NCBI RefSeq assembly: GCF_030525845.1
Contig: NZ_JAUNDY010000020.1
Span: 1 to 33,584 of the forward strand
Reading direction: 5' to 3'
DNA length: 33,584 bases
DNA from: Moraxella sp.
GTDB lineage: Bacteria; Pseudomonadota; Gammaproteobacteria; Pseudomonadales; Moraxellaceae
The translations under genes were made by a program, and so were the position numbers. The notes beneath the pieces were generated by a model, which was not told where the DNA came from, ran no database searches, and was given only the letters and a program-made list of their open reading frames with translations. Below, piece after piece: positions 24,978-32,790 of this stretch (position 1 is the first letter of the stretch; each line of letters starts with the position of its first letter).

Positions 24978-26438
24978 TCACACCGCTTGAATGGCTGTCA
25001 AGGCAATCGTATAAACGATGTCATCTACCAAACAGCCACGAGATAGGTCATTGACAGGTTTGTTAAGACCTTGTAGCATTGGGCCGACGCTGATGACACC
25101 TGCGGTACGTTGTACGGCTTTATAGGTGGTGTTACCCGTGTTCAAATCGGGGAAAATAAACACATTCGCCTCGCCTGCCACCGCTGAGTTTGGGGCTTTG
25201 GATTTGCCTACGCTTGGCACAGAGGCTGCGTCAAATTGCAAAGGACCGTCCACTTTTAGTTCAGGGGCTTTGGTACGGATAATCTCAAGAGCTTCTTTAA
25301 CCATGTCCACATCAGGTCCAGAGCCTGAGTTCATGGTAGAGTAGCTAATGAGTGCCACTTTGGGGTCAATGCCAAAGGCGTGAGCAGACTGTGCCGACTG
25401 AATGGCAATCTCGGCAAGCTGTTCGGCAGTTGGGTTAGGATTGACCGCACAGTCGCCATAGACCACGACCTGCTCAGGCAGTAGCATAAAGAATACGCTA
25501 GACACTGAGCTGTATTGTGGGGCGGTTTTGATGAGCTGGAACGCAGGACGAATGGTGTCGGCAGTCGTATGCACCGCCCCAGAAACCAAACCATCCACAT
25601 CGCCTACTTGGAGCATCATCGTGCCTAGATAAACCGTGTCTTGCAGAGCTTCTCTTGCCCCTGCTTCGTCAAGCTTACCCTTACGGCGTTCGACCATTGG
25701 GGCGACATATTTTTCGATGATGGTAGATGGCTCGATGATTTCAATGCCCTCAGGCAAAGTTACGCCACGCTCGTCCGCCACCGCACGGATTTTGGCTACG
25801 TCGCCAAGTAGCACACATTGGGCGATGCCACGACTTTGGCAAATCGCTGCCGCCTCGATGGTGCGTGGCTCATCGCCCTCAGGTAGGACAATGCGTTTTT
25901 TGGCGTTTTGAGCAAGGCGAACCACTTGGTTACGAAACGCATAAGGGGATAGCTTTTGGGTGCGTTCGCTGGTTTTGTAAGCTTCAAAAGCACCACTATC
26001 CACTTCGGATAAATTACCGCCTTTATCGGTACGAGCAACCACTTGTACTTTGCCAGACAAATCCGCCGTACCAATCACGCCCCACACACGCTCGCCTTTT
26101 AGACCACCAAACAACGAGGCAAACACAGGCAAACGTGAACCGCTATCGCCCACAAATACCACATCAGCGTCAAAGCCTGTGGCAAGCTCACGGTTCACAC
26201 GGTTGGCAAATGGGGTATTTTCATCAGCAAGCACGCCCACCACCACGCTAATCGGAGCGGTTTGGGTGGCGATGACTTTTTCTAATAAATCGTCCAAACC
26301 GCCACCGCTGACCGCTTCGGCATATTCGTCATGGCTTGGCGTAGCGACAATCTCACCGCCCACGAGGCTAGCAACACCATTTGCCAAAGTTTGCATGTCA
26401 ATCTGACTGGTAGTAGGGACAAGTAACAAAGTTTTCAT
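24978..26438 (-). CDS. pta: Phosphate acetyltransferase Pta, shortened N-terminal region
   Basis: 486 residues. Interconverts acetyl-CoA and acetyl phosphate, with AckA in the overflow acetate pathway. The C-terminal PTA_PTB catalytic domain (about 165-486) is complete and very like E. coli Pta: [88 protein letters not shown]. The N-terminal 165 residues resemble only the P-loop-like regulatory domain ([34 protein letters not shown]), with a degraded P-loop. The DRTGG domain is absent; E. coli Pta has 714 residues. The ATG at 26438 has AGGA upstream. The gene lies 67 bases after ackA. Confidence 0.95.
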   Translation of the reverse strand: MKTLLLVPTTSQIDMQTLANGVASLVGGEIVATPSHDEYAEAVSGGGLDDLLEKVIATQTAPISVVVGVLADENTPFANRVNRELATGFDADVVFVGDSGSRLPVFASLFGGLKGERVWGVIGTADLSGKVQVVARTDKGGNLSEVDSGAFEAYKTSERTQKLSPYAFRNQVVRLAQNAKKRIVLPEGDEPRTIEAAAICQSRGIAQCVLLGDVAKIRAVADERGVTLPEGIEIIEPSTIIEKYVAPMVERRKGKLDEAGAREALQDTVYLGTMMLQVGDVDGLVSGAVHTTADTIRPAFQLIKTAPQYSSVSSVFFMLLPEQVVVYGDCAVNPNPTAEQLAEIAIQSAQSAHAFGIDPKVALISYSTMNSGSGPDVDMVKEALEIIRTKAPELKVDGPLQFDAASVPSVGKSKAPNSAVAGEANVFIFPDLNTGNTTYKAVQRTAGVISVGPMLQGLNKPVNDLSRGCLVDDIVYTIALTAIQAV

Positions 26439-26505
26439 ATTTTTTCCTAAATCAATCCAAATAAATTCAAACAACAAAAGTTGGGCATGACACCCAACTT
26501 TACCA

Positions 26506-27687
26506 TTATAGACCTAATACGGCGCGAGTCTCTCTCATGATTTGGAATTCTTCGTCAGTAGGAATCACCCAAAGCTCAACGGCTGAACCCTCAGCATGGA
26601 ATGACCCTTCCGCCCCACGAGAGAGTTTGGCGTTTTTATCATTATCAACTTGAATACCAAAATGACGCAGGTAAGATAAAATCTTGGCACGCATATCAAC
26701 GGCGTTTTCGCCCACACCGCCTGTAAAGGCGATACCAGTCAATTCAGGCAAGGCACAGCTTAGACCTGCCAGATATTTGGCAACACGATAAGCAAAGAGT
26801 TCTAGGGCAAGTACAGCGTCTTTATTGCCCTCTTTGGCGGCTTGCTCCACCGTTCTCATGTCGTTGGATAGACCAGACACGCCCAAAAGACCGCTCTTTT
26901 TATTTAAAAGCGTATCAATCTCTTCGATGGACAATCCCATTGTGCGGTGCAAATGAATGTGCAAACTTGGGTCGACATCGCCTGAACGAGTACCCATCAT
27001 CAGACCCTCTAATGGCGTTAGACCCATTGAAGTATCAAGGCTTTTACCATCATAAACAGCCGTTGCCGAGCAACCATTACCCAAGTGAGCCACAAGCCAG
27101 CCGTGTTTGCCATCTTTGGTAGTCAATTCGCTGGCACGGTTTGAGACATAGGCGTGCGATGAGCCATGAAAACCATAACGGCGAATGCGGTCTTTTTCGT
27201 ACAATTCTTTTGGAATAGCATAGCGGAAAGCCACGTCAGGCATGGTTTGGTGGAATGCTGTATCAAATACCGCCACCTGTGGCAAATCAGGATAAATCGC
27301 CGACACCGCCTCAACACCAGCAGCATTTGCAGGGTTGTGAAGTGGTGCTAAGATAGCCAAGCGTTTGATTTCACTCAACACGTGGTCGTCCACCTTAACC
27401 GCTGATGAAAACTCACGACCACCATGCACCACACGATGACCGACCGCCACAGGGTGGTATTGTTCGATGAGTGCTAGGATTTTTTGGAGAGCAAGTTGGT
27501 GAGTCGCTCCTGGCAGGCTAATCTCCTCTTTGGCACCGTCAAGATGCGTGTGCTTGATACGAGCATCTGCGTTACCTAATGCCTCAGCAAGCCCCTCAAT
27601 GCGAGTGTTACCATCTTCTGAGATAAGGGCGTATTTGATGGACGATGAACCGCAGTTCAGTACTAAGGTAGGGTTTGTTAGAGACAT
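26506..27687 (-). CDS. ackA: Acetate kinase AckA
   Basis: 393 residues, against 400 in E. coli. Reversible transfer of phosphate between acetyl phosphate and ADP. Landmarks: [16 protein letters not shown] at the N-terminus (signature 1), [11 protein letters not shown] (signature 2), [18 protein letters not shown] (catalytic Asp), [35 protein letters not shown], and FTGGVGENA near the C-terminus. It is transcribed before pta from a strong promoter at 27721-27748. Confidence 0.97.
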   Translation of the reverse strand: MSLTNPTLVLNCGSSSIKYALISEDGNTRIEGLAEALGNADARIKHTHLDGAKEEISLPGATHQLALQKILALIEQYHPVAVGHRVVHGGREFSSAVKVDDHVLSEIKRLAILAPLHNPANAAGVEAVSAIYPDLPQVAVFDTAFHQTMPDVAFRYAIPKELYEKDRIRRYGFHGSSHAYVSNRASELTTKDGKHGWLVAHLGNGCSATAVYDGKSLDTSMGLTPLEGLMMGTRSGDVDPSLHIHLHRTMGLSIEEIDTLLNKKSGLLGVSGLSNDMRTVEQAAKEGNKDAVLALELFAYRVAKYLAGLSCALPELTGIAFTGGVGENAVDMRAKILSYLRHFGIQVDNDKNAKLSRGAEGSFHAEGSAVELWVIPTDEEFQIMRETRAVLGL

Positions 27688-27720
27688 GGGTCTTCCTTAA
27701 TGTTAAAAAACTTCTTAGGG

Positions 27721-27748
27721 ATTATAGCACATAAATCACGTTTGGCAA
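27721..27748 (-). promoter_or_regulatory. Promoter of ackA-pta
   Basis: On the minus strand TTGCCA and TATAAT are separated by 16 bases, and the -10 is also extended (TGCTATAAT). It lies about 34 bases upstream of the ackA ATG, with AAGGAAG as the ribosome site. The best promoter match in the window. Confidence 0.7.
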
Positions 27749-27855
27749 CAGTATATCAAACCTAAAATTACTAAATTCCAACTACTAATTTTCACAGAAA
27801 TTGTACTATCATTAATTTCAAAAATATTAGAATAAACCCTTTTTGGATAAAAAAA

Positions 27856-27888
27856 ATGCATTTCATTATTAAAAACAATGAAATGCAT
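27856..27888 (-). terminator. Intrinsic terminator of the 100-residue hypothetical gene
   Basis: Perfect 12-base stem ATGCATTTCATT/AATGAAATGCAT with a nine-base loop. On the minus strand it is followed by TTTTTTTATCC. It lies 21 bases after the hypothetical gene ending at 27910. Confidence 0.82.
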
Positions 27889-27909
27889 CTAAATTTGCGA
27901 TAAGAACAC

Positions 27910-28212
27910 TCAATCACGACTGCTTTGATTGAAAAAATCTTTCAAATAATCATAAGCACACATCAAACAGTCATTAACGCTATCAAATGTTCTTTGCTCA
28001 AATTCAGAAATGGTATGATAATCAAATACATATATTTCCTCATCAGCAATAACATCCTCTGGTGCGTAAGTAGGCTCCAAACGATAGAACTCTTTTCTAA
28101 GTAGTTGTCCAAAATATCTGTTATCTTTTTGTACAACTTCCACCCGAAAAGACAAAACATCGTCATCAATCTTAATATCTGGCAAATTAAATGTTTTTAC
28201 TTCATAAAACAT
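27910..28212 (-). CDS. Hypothetical protein, 100 residues, acidic
   Basis: Family not recognised. No signal peptide or membrane segment. The protein is markedly acidic (KIDDDVLSF, YAPEDVIADEEIYVFDYHTISEFEQRTFDS) with a C-terminal helix (NDCLMCAYDYLKDFF). It follows the disrupted secreted-protein gene by 15 bases on the same strand and shares a transcript that ends in the hairpin at 27856-27888. Small acidic cytosolic partner next to a small basic secreted protein is the general look of an immunity gene beside a toxin, but no family match supports this and it stays a guess. The DNA is AT-rich. Confidence 0.6.
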   Translation of the reverse strand: MFYEVKTFNLPDIKIDDDVLSFRVEVVQKDNRYFGQLLRKEFYRLEPTYAPEDVIADEEIYVFDYHTISEFEQRTFDSVNDCLMCAYDYLKDFFNQSSRD

Positions 28213-28227
28213 ATTATCCCTCTCAAA

Positions 28228-28533
28228 TCATTTTTTCTTAGTGGGTTTTTTAGGTCTAGAATTTTTCTCACTTTCACAAAAACAATGTCTAGCATAAGTA
28301 CCACGAGGTGCCTTTTGAGTTGCAACTCTCTTAGCTTCTTTGCATGCCTCAGCCTGAGAAACTTTGGAGGTAGCAGAACCAAAAGTTTTATCGGGTGGGT
28401 TATTTGGAGCCAAACTTTGGTCATGCACCTGAACATAGCATTGTGCATTATCAGAAAATACTTTGGCATTCGCTATTTAAGAAAATAAACCCAATGAGAC
28501 AATGGCAATCATACTCAACACAGATTTTTTCAA
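28228..28533 (-). pseudogene. Small secreted cysteine-containing basic protein, stop codon inside the signal peptide
   Basis: Reading from TTG at 28533-28531 gives 101 sense or stop positions: a signal peptide (KKSVLSMIAIVSLGLFS), then TAA at 28479-28477, then in the same frame IANAK, a good signal-peptidase site (ANA/K), and a mature part of about 78 residues with four cysteines (AQCY, EACK, RHCFCE) and a basic end (RPKKPTKKK). GGGAG lies seven bases before the TTG. The frame is intact on both sides of the stop, so a single substitution (for example CAA to TAA) explains it. An in-frame internal start (ATG at 28428) would give a 66-residue protein with no export signal. Function unknown. Confidence 0.65.
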
Positions 28534-28657
28534 CTTTCATCTCCCTAAAAATTTTCTTAAAGCCTATCAAATTAAAAACATAGTTTTGTACAAATTATGT
28601 GTATATTTTTTTATCTTTATGTAACAATTTAATCCTATTATTTTTTTCTTGTAACAT

Positions 28658-28987
28658 CTAAACAAAAACTTTTTGCACCAATACCATATAAAGCACCGTT
28701 CCTGCCCCAATCGAGATAAACATATTTTTTCGCCATAGGTGCAACGCCACCACCACCAATCCTGCAATGAACTCCGCCATGCCGTGATGTTCGCTAGATA
28801 CATCGACATTTTTATAACAATACACCACCAAAAGCCCAAATACCGCAGACGGCAAGGCTTTGCCCAAATACTGCACAAAATCAGGCACAGGTCTATGAGC
28901 AGGAAATATCCAAAACGCCACCCAACGACACAGCTGAACTGCAATGATGGCCGTAGCAATGGTAATGATATGTTCGGTGGTGGTCAT
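28658..28987 (-). CDS. azlD: AzlD family branched-chain amino acid exporter subunit
   Basis: 109 residues with about four hydrophobic segments. Small subunit of the AzlCD (LIV-E, YgaZH-like) exporter of branched-chain amino acids and analogues. Typical phrases are RWVAFWIFPAHRPVPDFVQYLGKALPSAVFGLLVVYC and ISIGAGTVLYMVL. The ATG overlaps the azlC stop as ATGA, giving coupled translation as expected for two subunits. Confidence 0.9.
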   Translation of the reverse strand: MTTTEHIITIATAIIAVQLCRWVAFWIFPAHRPVPDFVQYLGKALPSAVFGLLVVYCYKNVDVSSEHHGMAEFIAGLVVVALHLWRKNMFISIGAGTVLYMVLVQKVFV

Positions 28988-29694
28988 TTGACAAGCCCCA
29001 ATTTTTGTCCGATGGCACGTTTACGCACGGTCAGCCACACCAAAATCCCAAGCATGGCAGGGATAAGAAAATTACTTTTACCAAAAATCACAAGTGCCAA
29101 CACCGTCATGCCAATGCCCAGTAGTGAGCTTTCGTGGGCGGTTTCTCGCTTCCATTGTTCTGCAAAGATGACCAAAAACAGTGCCGTCATGGCAAATTCC
29201 GCCCCTTTTAAATCAAAAGGCAACACTGTCCCTGCCACCGCCCCAAGCACCGAACCTGCCACCCAATAAATGTGCAAAAATAGCGTAACAAGCACCATAA
29301 ACCAAGCCTTATCCACACCTGTCGTGTCGGCGGTGTAGTTGATGGCAAAACTCTCATCAACCATGCCAGCGATGAGATACCAACGCTTCCAACCTGTAAT
29401 GTCTTTGAATTTATCAAGCATAGAAATGGCATAAAAAATCTGGCGAATGCTAATCATCACAATCAGCAAAAATACCGATGAGGGGTTGAATGCCATGACA
29501 AGCAAGCCCGCCATGATATACTCCACCGACCCTGCAAAAATCAGCACCGACATCAAGGTAGGATACCACACCGAAAACCCCAGCGAGTGCATATAAACCC
29601 CATATCCCATACCCAAAAACAAAAAGCCCGACAAAATGGGCAGGCTTTCTTTAAAGGCATAACGGGCGGTGGTTTTAAGGGTATCAGATTTCAT
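28984..29694 (-). CDS. azlC: AzlC family branched-chain amino acid exporter permease
   Basis: 236 residues with about six to seven membrane segments. Large subunit of the AzlCD exporter at the inner membrane. Family marks: ESLPILSGFLFLGMGYGVYM at the start, MSVLIFAGSVEYIMAGLL, ISIRQIFYAISMLDKF, and VDESFAINYT. The ATG at 29694 is preceded only by a weak ribosome site (CAAATCTCC). It forms a two-gene unit with azlD. No Lrp-type regulator is adjacent. Confidence 0.93.
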   Translation of the reverse strand: MKSDTLKTTARYAFKESLPILSGFLFLGMGYGVYMHSLGFSVWYPTLMSVLIFAGSVEYIMAGLLVMAFNPSSVFLLIVMISIRQIFYAISMLDKFKDITGWKRWYLIAGMVDESFAINYTADTTGVDKAWFMVLVTLFLHIYWVAGSVLGAVAGTVLPFDLKGAEFAMTALFLVIFAEQWKRETAHESSLLGIGMTVLALVIFGKSNFLIPAMLGILVWLTVRKRAIGQKLGLVK

Positions 29695-29767
29695 GGAGAT
29701 TTGAATGGCTAAAACTACCCATGATAAGGCAAAATGGTGGCGGTGGCAAGTGTTTTATTTAATAAAA

Positions 29768-29792
29768 ACACCGTTTGAATGACAAACGGTGT
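29768..29792. terminator. Perfect hairpin, possible terminator
   Basis: Perfect 10-base stem ACACCGTTTG/CAAACGGTGT with a five-base loop in the 322-base gap 29695-30016 upstream of azlC. On the minus strand it is followed by TTTTTATTAAAT. No gene directly precedes it on either strand, so it may mark a lost gene or insulate azlC from the phage remnant. I see nothing else in this gap apart from the hairpin at 29941-29991. Confidence 0.6.
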
Positions 29793-29940
29793 CAACTTTT
29801 AAAATTGTTTTAAAAATTCATCAATATTAAACACAATCTAGATAATTAACCCAGACAGGTAGGATAAATATGGGAAATGGTGGGAATGACTGGGGCAAGT
29901 TAGGATAGGATTTGAAGTGATATTGCATAATGTGCAATGA

Positions 29941-29991
29941 AAAAGGCTTTGATGATTTTGAGTGCCAAACTTGAATTTATCAAAGCCTTTT
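29941..29991 (-). terminator. Intrinsic terminator after the Mor-like gene
   Basis: Thirteen-base inverted repeat AAAAGGCTTTGAT/ATCAAAGCCTTTT with a 25-base loop, 25 bases after the stop of the Mor-like gene. T-rich flanks lie on both sides. Confidence 0.65.
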
Positions 29992-30016
29992 ATTTTTTGG
30001 TGGGATTATGGCTGAT

Positions 30017-30391
30017 TTAGGCGGACTGAGCAAAAAGGTCAGGTTGGGAGCGGTCTTGGTATTCTTTTCGCATACGGGCTAAGATTTCATAAATGTAGGG
30101 CAAAGACAAATTGAACTTTTGCACCAGCTCAAAATGATTGTTGCCGTTGAACGCTTCCCAAATCGCTAAATCCCGTTCGTGGTATTGCCAAGCATTGTGC
30201 TTGGTAACATAAAACATAGAACCACCCCAATGCTCGGCAAGGCGGTTGGCAAGCTCACCTGCGATTTGGCTTGCGGTCTGTTCATCAAGATTTGTGGTGT
30301 GGGTAATGATTTGTGTGCCAAAAGAGCGTAAATCTGTAAAGAAGTTTTCGGCTTGTTGGTTAAACTTGCCTTTGCGTTTGTTGTCAGTCAT
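30017..30391 (-). CDS. Mor transcription activator family protein (Mu-like phage)
   Basis: 124 residues. Mor of phage Mu activates the middle promoter; the family has an N-terminal dimerisation domain and a C-terminal helix-turn-helix. Visible here: the region ASQIAGELANRLAEHWGGSMFYVTK, matching the GG-x-YxPK-like strand, then RDLAIWEAFNGNNHFELVQKFNLSLPYIYEIL, the DNA-binding helices. The ATG at 30391 has AAGGTG upstream; the reading from 30421 is less supported. It lies downstream of gemA on the same strand, as in Mu, but is separated from it by a terminator. It may act on a late promoter no longer present. Confidence 0.85.
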   Translation of the reverse strand: MTDNKRKGKFNQQAENFFTDLRSFGTQIITHTTNLDEQTASQIAGELANRLAEHWGGSMFYVTKHNAWQYHERDLAIWEAFNGNNHFELVQKFNLSLPYIYEILARMRKEYQDRSQPDLFAQSA

Positions 30392-30464
30392 AAAAGCACC
30401 TTTATGGTTGTTATTTCTCACATTTTAGCAAAGCAAACAACGGTAATAAAAGGCAACTGGCACA

Positions 30465-30496
30465 AAAAAGCCACGATTTTTTTATCGTGGCTTTTT
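30465..30496. terminator. Intrinsic terminator after gemA
   Basis: Perfect 13-base stem AAAAAGCCACGAT/ATCGTGGCTTTTT with a six-T loop. It lies 12 bases after the gemA stop and before the Mor-like gene on the same strand. U-tracts are formed in both directions. Confidence 0.88.
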
Positions 30497-30508
30497 GTTT
30501 GGATTGGG

Positions 30509-31054
30509 TTAAGATTGTTTGATATTGATTTGGACAACGGTGGAATTTTTTCCTGCAATAATGCCTGTAAAATCGCCGTGAATGTGGGTGGTGCTTTCCG
30601 TTGTTTTGGCTTGCTTTTCTACCCGTTCAACCCATTTTTTAAGGCTTTCAATGACTGTGCTTGCCTTGTGGGTGGGTAGCCACGCCAATAAATCAATTCC
30701 AGTTTGTCTTTTAACATAGGCACACAGGGCTTTTTCGCTGGGGTCTTTGACCGCTCCAAGATTGTGCAAGGTAAGCCAAAGGTGGCGAATAAGTTTGGCT
30801 TGTGGTTCTTTGTCTTGCTTGATTTTACTTGCCGATTTTGGGGCGGTGGGGGTAAAGCCAAGCTGTTTTAGCCTTGTCATCACCTTGTTTAACTCACCCA
30901 ATGTCATTTCTTTTGTGCTGGTCTTGCCTGTGGTAGTTTCTAGAAGACTGCGGTAGGTTTCATCATCAAGGCACAGCTTGGATTTGCCGATATGGATAAG
31001 CTGGACAAGTTTTTTCTTTTTGTCGTAGGGTTTTTGGGTGGTGGTTTGGGTCAT
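30509..31054 (-). CDS. GemA family protein (DUF1018, Mu gp16-like)
   Basis: 181 residues. GemA of Mu is an early protein that alters host gene expression; its biochemical role is unclear. The DUF1018 wording is clear: KLVQLIHIGKSKLCLDDETYRSLLETTTGKTSTKEMTLGELNKVMTRLKQLGF, then LIRHLWLTLHNLGAVKDPSEKALCAYVKRQTGIDLLAWLP and KASTVIESLKKWVER. The C-terminal tail (HIHGDFTGIIAGKNSTVVQINIKQS) looks like a separate beta segment. GGAG overlapping the end of the upstream gene supports the ATG. It starts four bases after the DUF551-like gene stop and is followed by a hairpin terminator. Confidence 0.88.
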   Translation of the reverse strand: MTQTTTQKPYDKKKKLVQLIHIGKSKLCLDDETYRSLLETTTGKTSTKEMTLGELNKVMTRLKQLGFTPTAPKSASKIKQDKEPQAKLIRHLWLTLHNLGAVKDPSEKALCAYVKRQTGIDLLAWLPTHKASTVIESLKKWVERVEKQAKTTESTTHIHGDFTGIIAGKNSTVVQINIKQS

Positions 31055-31058
31055 TTTT

Positions 31059-31313
31059 TTACTCCAAGCCGACTAATTCGACATTTGATACTGCTAATTT
31101 CGGCGGTTCTGGCATTTCAGCCCAATGGGTTATTTTGCCATTGCCAGTGCTAAAACATTTTTTATCAAAGTTGTACCACTGTTTGTCTATGGTCTGGTAA
31201 ACAAAGCCACCATCTGTATGTAGTGATGCACATAAAAATTCACAAAACATTCTTGATTTGCGTTTTTTGTTAAAGCGTGGTTTGGTTTTAGGATATTCGT
31301 GCCAAATAGTCAT
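31059..31313 (-). CDS. DUF551-like small phage protein
   Basis: 84 residues. The phrase ITHWAEMPEPP near the C-terminus matches the ITHWMPLPEPP ending of DUF551 proteins, common small phage products of unknown role. The N-terminal half is basic (KTKPRFNKKRKSRMF). The middle (FVYQTIDKQWYNFDKKCFSTGNGK) fits a compact beta fold. GGAG lies five bases before the ATG at 31313; a GTG two codons earlier is the alternative. It forms a two-gene unit with gemA (four-base gap). Confidence 0.7.
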   Translation of the reverse strand: MTIWHEYPKTKPRFNKKRKSRMFCEFLCASLHTDGGFVYQTIDKQWYNFDKKCFSTGNGKITHWAEMPEPPKLAVSNVELVGLE

Positions 31314-31335
31314 TTTCACTCCAAATTTCTCTTAA

Positions 31336-31377
31336 AAAAGCGTTTAAAGCGACCTTCAACCCACTTTAAACGCTTTT
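31336..31377 (-). terminator. Intrinsic terminator after the HU gene
   Basis: Perfect 14-base stem AAAAGCGTTTAAAG/CTTTAAACGCTTTT with a 14-base loop, 19 bases after the HU stop. On the minus strand a T-rich tail follows. It separates HU from the DUF551-gemA unit. Confidence 0.85.
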
Positions 31378-31396
31378 GGTTGCCTAGAATTATAGG

Positions 31397-31669
31397 TTAA
31401 TTAACCGCTTCTTTTAAGCCTTTGCCAGCTTTAAACGATGGGACTTTTTTGGCTGGCACTTGGATTTTTTCGCCTGTTTGGGGGTTACGCCCTGTACGGG
31501 CTTTTTGTTCACGCACCGAAAAAGTGCCAAAGCCCACCAACACTACTTCATCGCCTTGTGCTAGGGTATCAGAAACAACCGCCAAAGTCGCATCAAGGGC
31601 GGTTTTGGCATCTTTTTGGGTCAAGCCAGATTTGTCGGCTACGGCTTGGATAAGTTCTTGCTTGTTCAT
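31397..31669 (-). CDS. HU family DNA-binding protein
   Basis: 90 residues, the usual HU length. Histone-like dimer that bends DNA. MNKQELIQAVADKSGLTQKDAKTALDA at the start, VLVGFGTFSVREQKARTGRNPQTGEKIQVPAKKVPSFKAGKGLKEAVN at the end, including the DNA-intercalating proline in the RNPQTG arm. AAGGA before the ATG at 31669 supports this start; the longer reading from 31765 adds 32 residues unlike HU. It may be the chromosomal hup gene or a phage copy. Its position between the DUF551-like and capsid genes favours phage origin. HU assists Mu transposition, so a phage-linked copy would make sense. Confidence 0.93.
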   Translation of the reverse strand: MNKQELIQAVADKSGLTQKDAKTALDATLAVVSDTLAQGDEVVLVGFGTFSVREQKARTGRNPQTGEKIQVPAKKVPSFKAGKGLKEAVN

Positions 31670-31694
31670 AAGGATTTTCCTTTTAAGGTTAAAA

Positions 31695-31817
31695 TTAAGG
31701 TTTGACATCAATTTCAAAGGGCGAAACGATAAAATCTTCCACACCTGTACTGATGGTAATGCCACCTATGTCAGTTACGGCATTAGGTTCAGACAGCCAC
31801 GCTGAAATTTTAATCCG
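31695..31817 (-). other. Possible gene fragment upstream of HU
   Basis: On the minus strand an open frame of 40 codons without a start reads RIKISAWLSEPNAVTDIGGI and continues to FEIDVKP and a stop; a TAG precedes it. The wording looks like a real beta-rich protein end. The plus strand of the same bases is also open (to a TAA at 31818), so coding identity is unproven. If real, it is the truncated 3' end of a gene at the junction between the two oppositely oriented phage modules. Confidence 0.3.
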
Positions 31818-31854
31818 CTAATGTTCTAAACCTTTTGATTTTTAAGGAAAAGTT

Positions 31855-32778
31855 ATGTCTAAAATTGTTGTAGACCAAGTCTTAACCAATGTCGTGCAGG
31901 GCTACAAAATCCCCGAAAGTGTCGGTCATTTGCTATTTCCCCGAGTAACCGTTACCAAATCTGGCGGTAAAGTGGTGATGTTTACCGACAAAGATTTTGT
32001 TCTTTATCAGACCCAGCGTTCTCGTGGGGCAAATACCAAACGCATTGACATCGGCTACGATGGGCAAGCCTATTCGCTAGAACTACACAGCCTAGAAGGC
32101 AAAGTGCCACGAGAAGACCTGCGAGATGCGGACGCTGTCAGCCCAACTTTAAAACTTGGCGTGCGTGCCACCAACAAGGCAATGCGCGGCATTATGTTAC
32201 CGCTTGAAGTCCAGCAAGCGACTATGGCTCGTAACCCAGCCAATTATCCAAGTACCAACAAAACCGCTCTATCAGGCACAAGCCAATGGACGGACACAAA
32301 CAGCGACCCCTTTGGCGACATTGAAACAGGCAAAGATGCCATTCGCCAAAAAACAGGGGCAGACGCAAACACAATGGTGCTGTCGCCTGTTGCCTTTAAA
32401 GCATTAAAAAATCACCCCGACATCAAAAAACGCCTAACCATTACCGCAGACGGCAAGGGCATTACCGCCCAAATGCTCGCTGACCTGTTTGAAATTGAAA
32501 CAGTGGCGGTGGGTAAGGCGGTAATGCTGAGTGATGAAACGGGGCAAGTGGAAGATGTATGGGGTAAAGATGTGGTGCTTGCCTATACGCCACCCACATC
32601 AGAATTCGACCGTGAAACCCCTGCTTTTGGCTACACCTACGGTATGGAAGGACACCCCTTTGTGGAAACTTCGTACTACGACAACAATGCCAAAACTTTC
32701 TTTTATCCTGTTACCGATGAGCGAATGCCTGTCATTGCTGGCATTCACGCAGGGTATTTGATTAGCAATGTCGCTTAA
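31855..32778 (+). CDS. Phage major capsid protein (Mu-like prophage)
   Basis: 307 residues. The protein resembles the Mu-type major head protein class: an N-terminal arm (SKIVVDQVLTNVVQGYKIPESVGHLLFPRVTV), RSRGANTKRIDIGYDGQ, LSPVAFKALKNHPDIKKRL, LFEIETVAVGKAVM and GYTYGMEGHPFVETSYYD with a C-terminal ITDERMPVI-like end. It would build the icosahedral head, probably with an HK97-type fold. A good AAGGAAAAG ribosome site precedes the ATG. No protease, scaffold or portal gene lies upstream, as a functional head operon would need. It is the first gene of the plus-strand half of the remnant. Confidence 0.85.
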   Translation: MSKIVVDQVLTNVVQGYKIPESVGHLLFPRVTVTKSGGKVVMFTDKDFVLYQTQRSRGANTKRIDIGYDGQAYSLELHSLEGKVPREDLRDADAVSPTLKLGVRATNKAMRGIMLPLEVQQATMARNPANYPSTNKTALSGTSQWTDTNSDPFGDIETGKDAIRQKTGADANTMVLSPVAFKALKNHPDIKKRLTITADGKGITAQMLADLFEIETVAVGKAVMLSDETGQVEDVWGKDVVLAYTPPTSEFDRETPAFGYTYGMEGHPFVETSYYDNNAKTFFYPVTDERMPVIAGIHAGYLISNVA

Positions 32779-32790
32779 TAGGGGGTAAAA

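Noticed and set aside
25865-26406. Plus-strand open frames opposite pta
   Set aside because: Shadows of the conserved Pta frame with no independent support.
28105-28488. Plus-strand open frame of 127 codons
   Set aside because: Covers the small minus-strand pair; its translation is AT-driven and shows no domain, while the minus frames have ribosome sites, signal peptide and terminator.
28739-29269. Plus-strand open frame of 176 codons
   Set aside because: Antisense to azlC and azlD, which are well recognised.
29933-29949. Short palindromes such as TTGCA-TGCAA near the phage edge as attachment sites
   Set aside because: Mu-like phages use random 5-base target duplications, and no matching pair could be identified by eye.
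31422-31805. Plus-strand open frame of 127 codons
   Set aside because: Antisense to the HU gene for most of its length.
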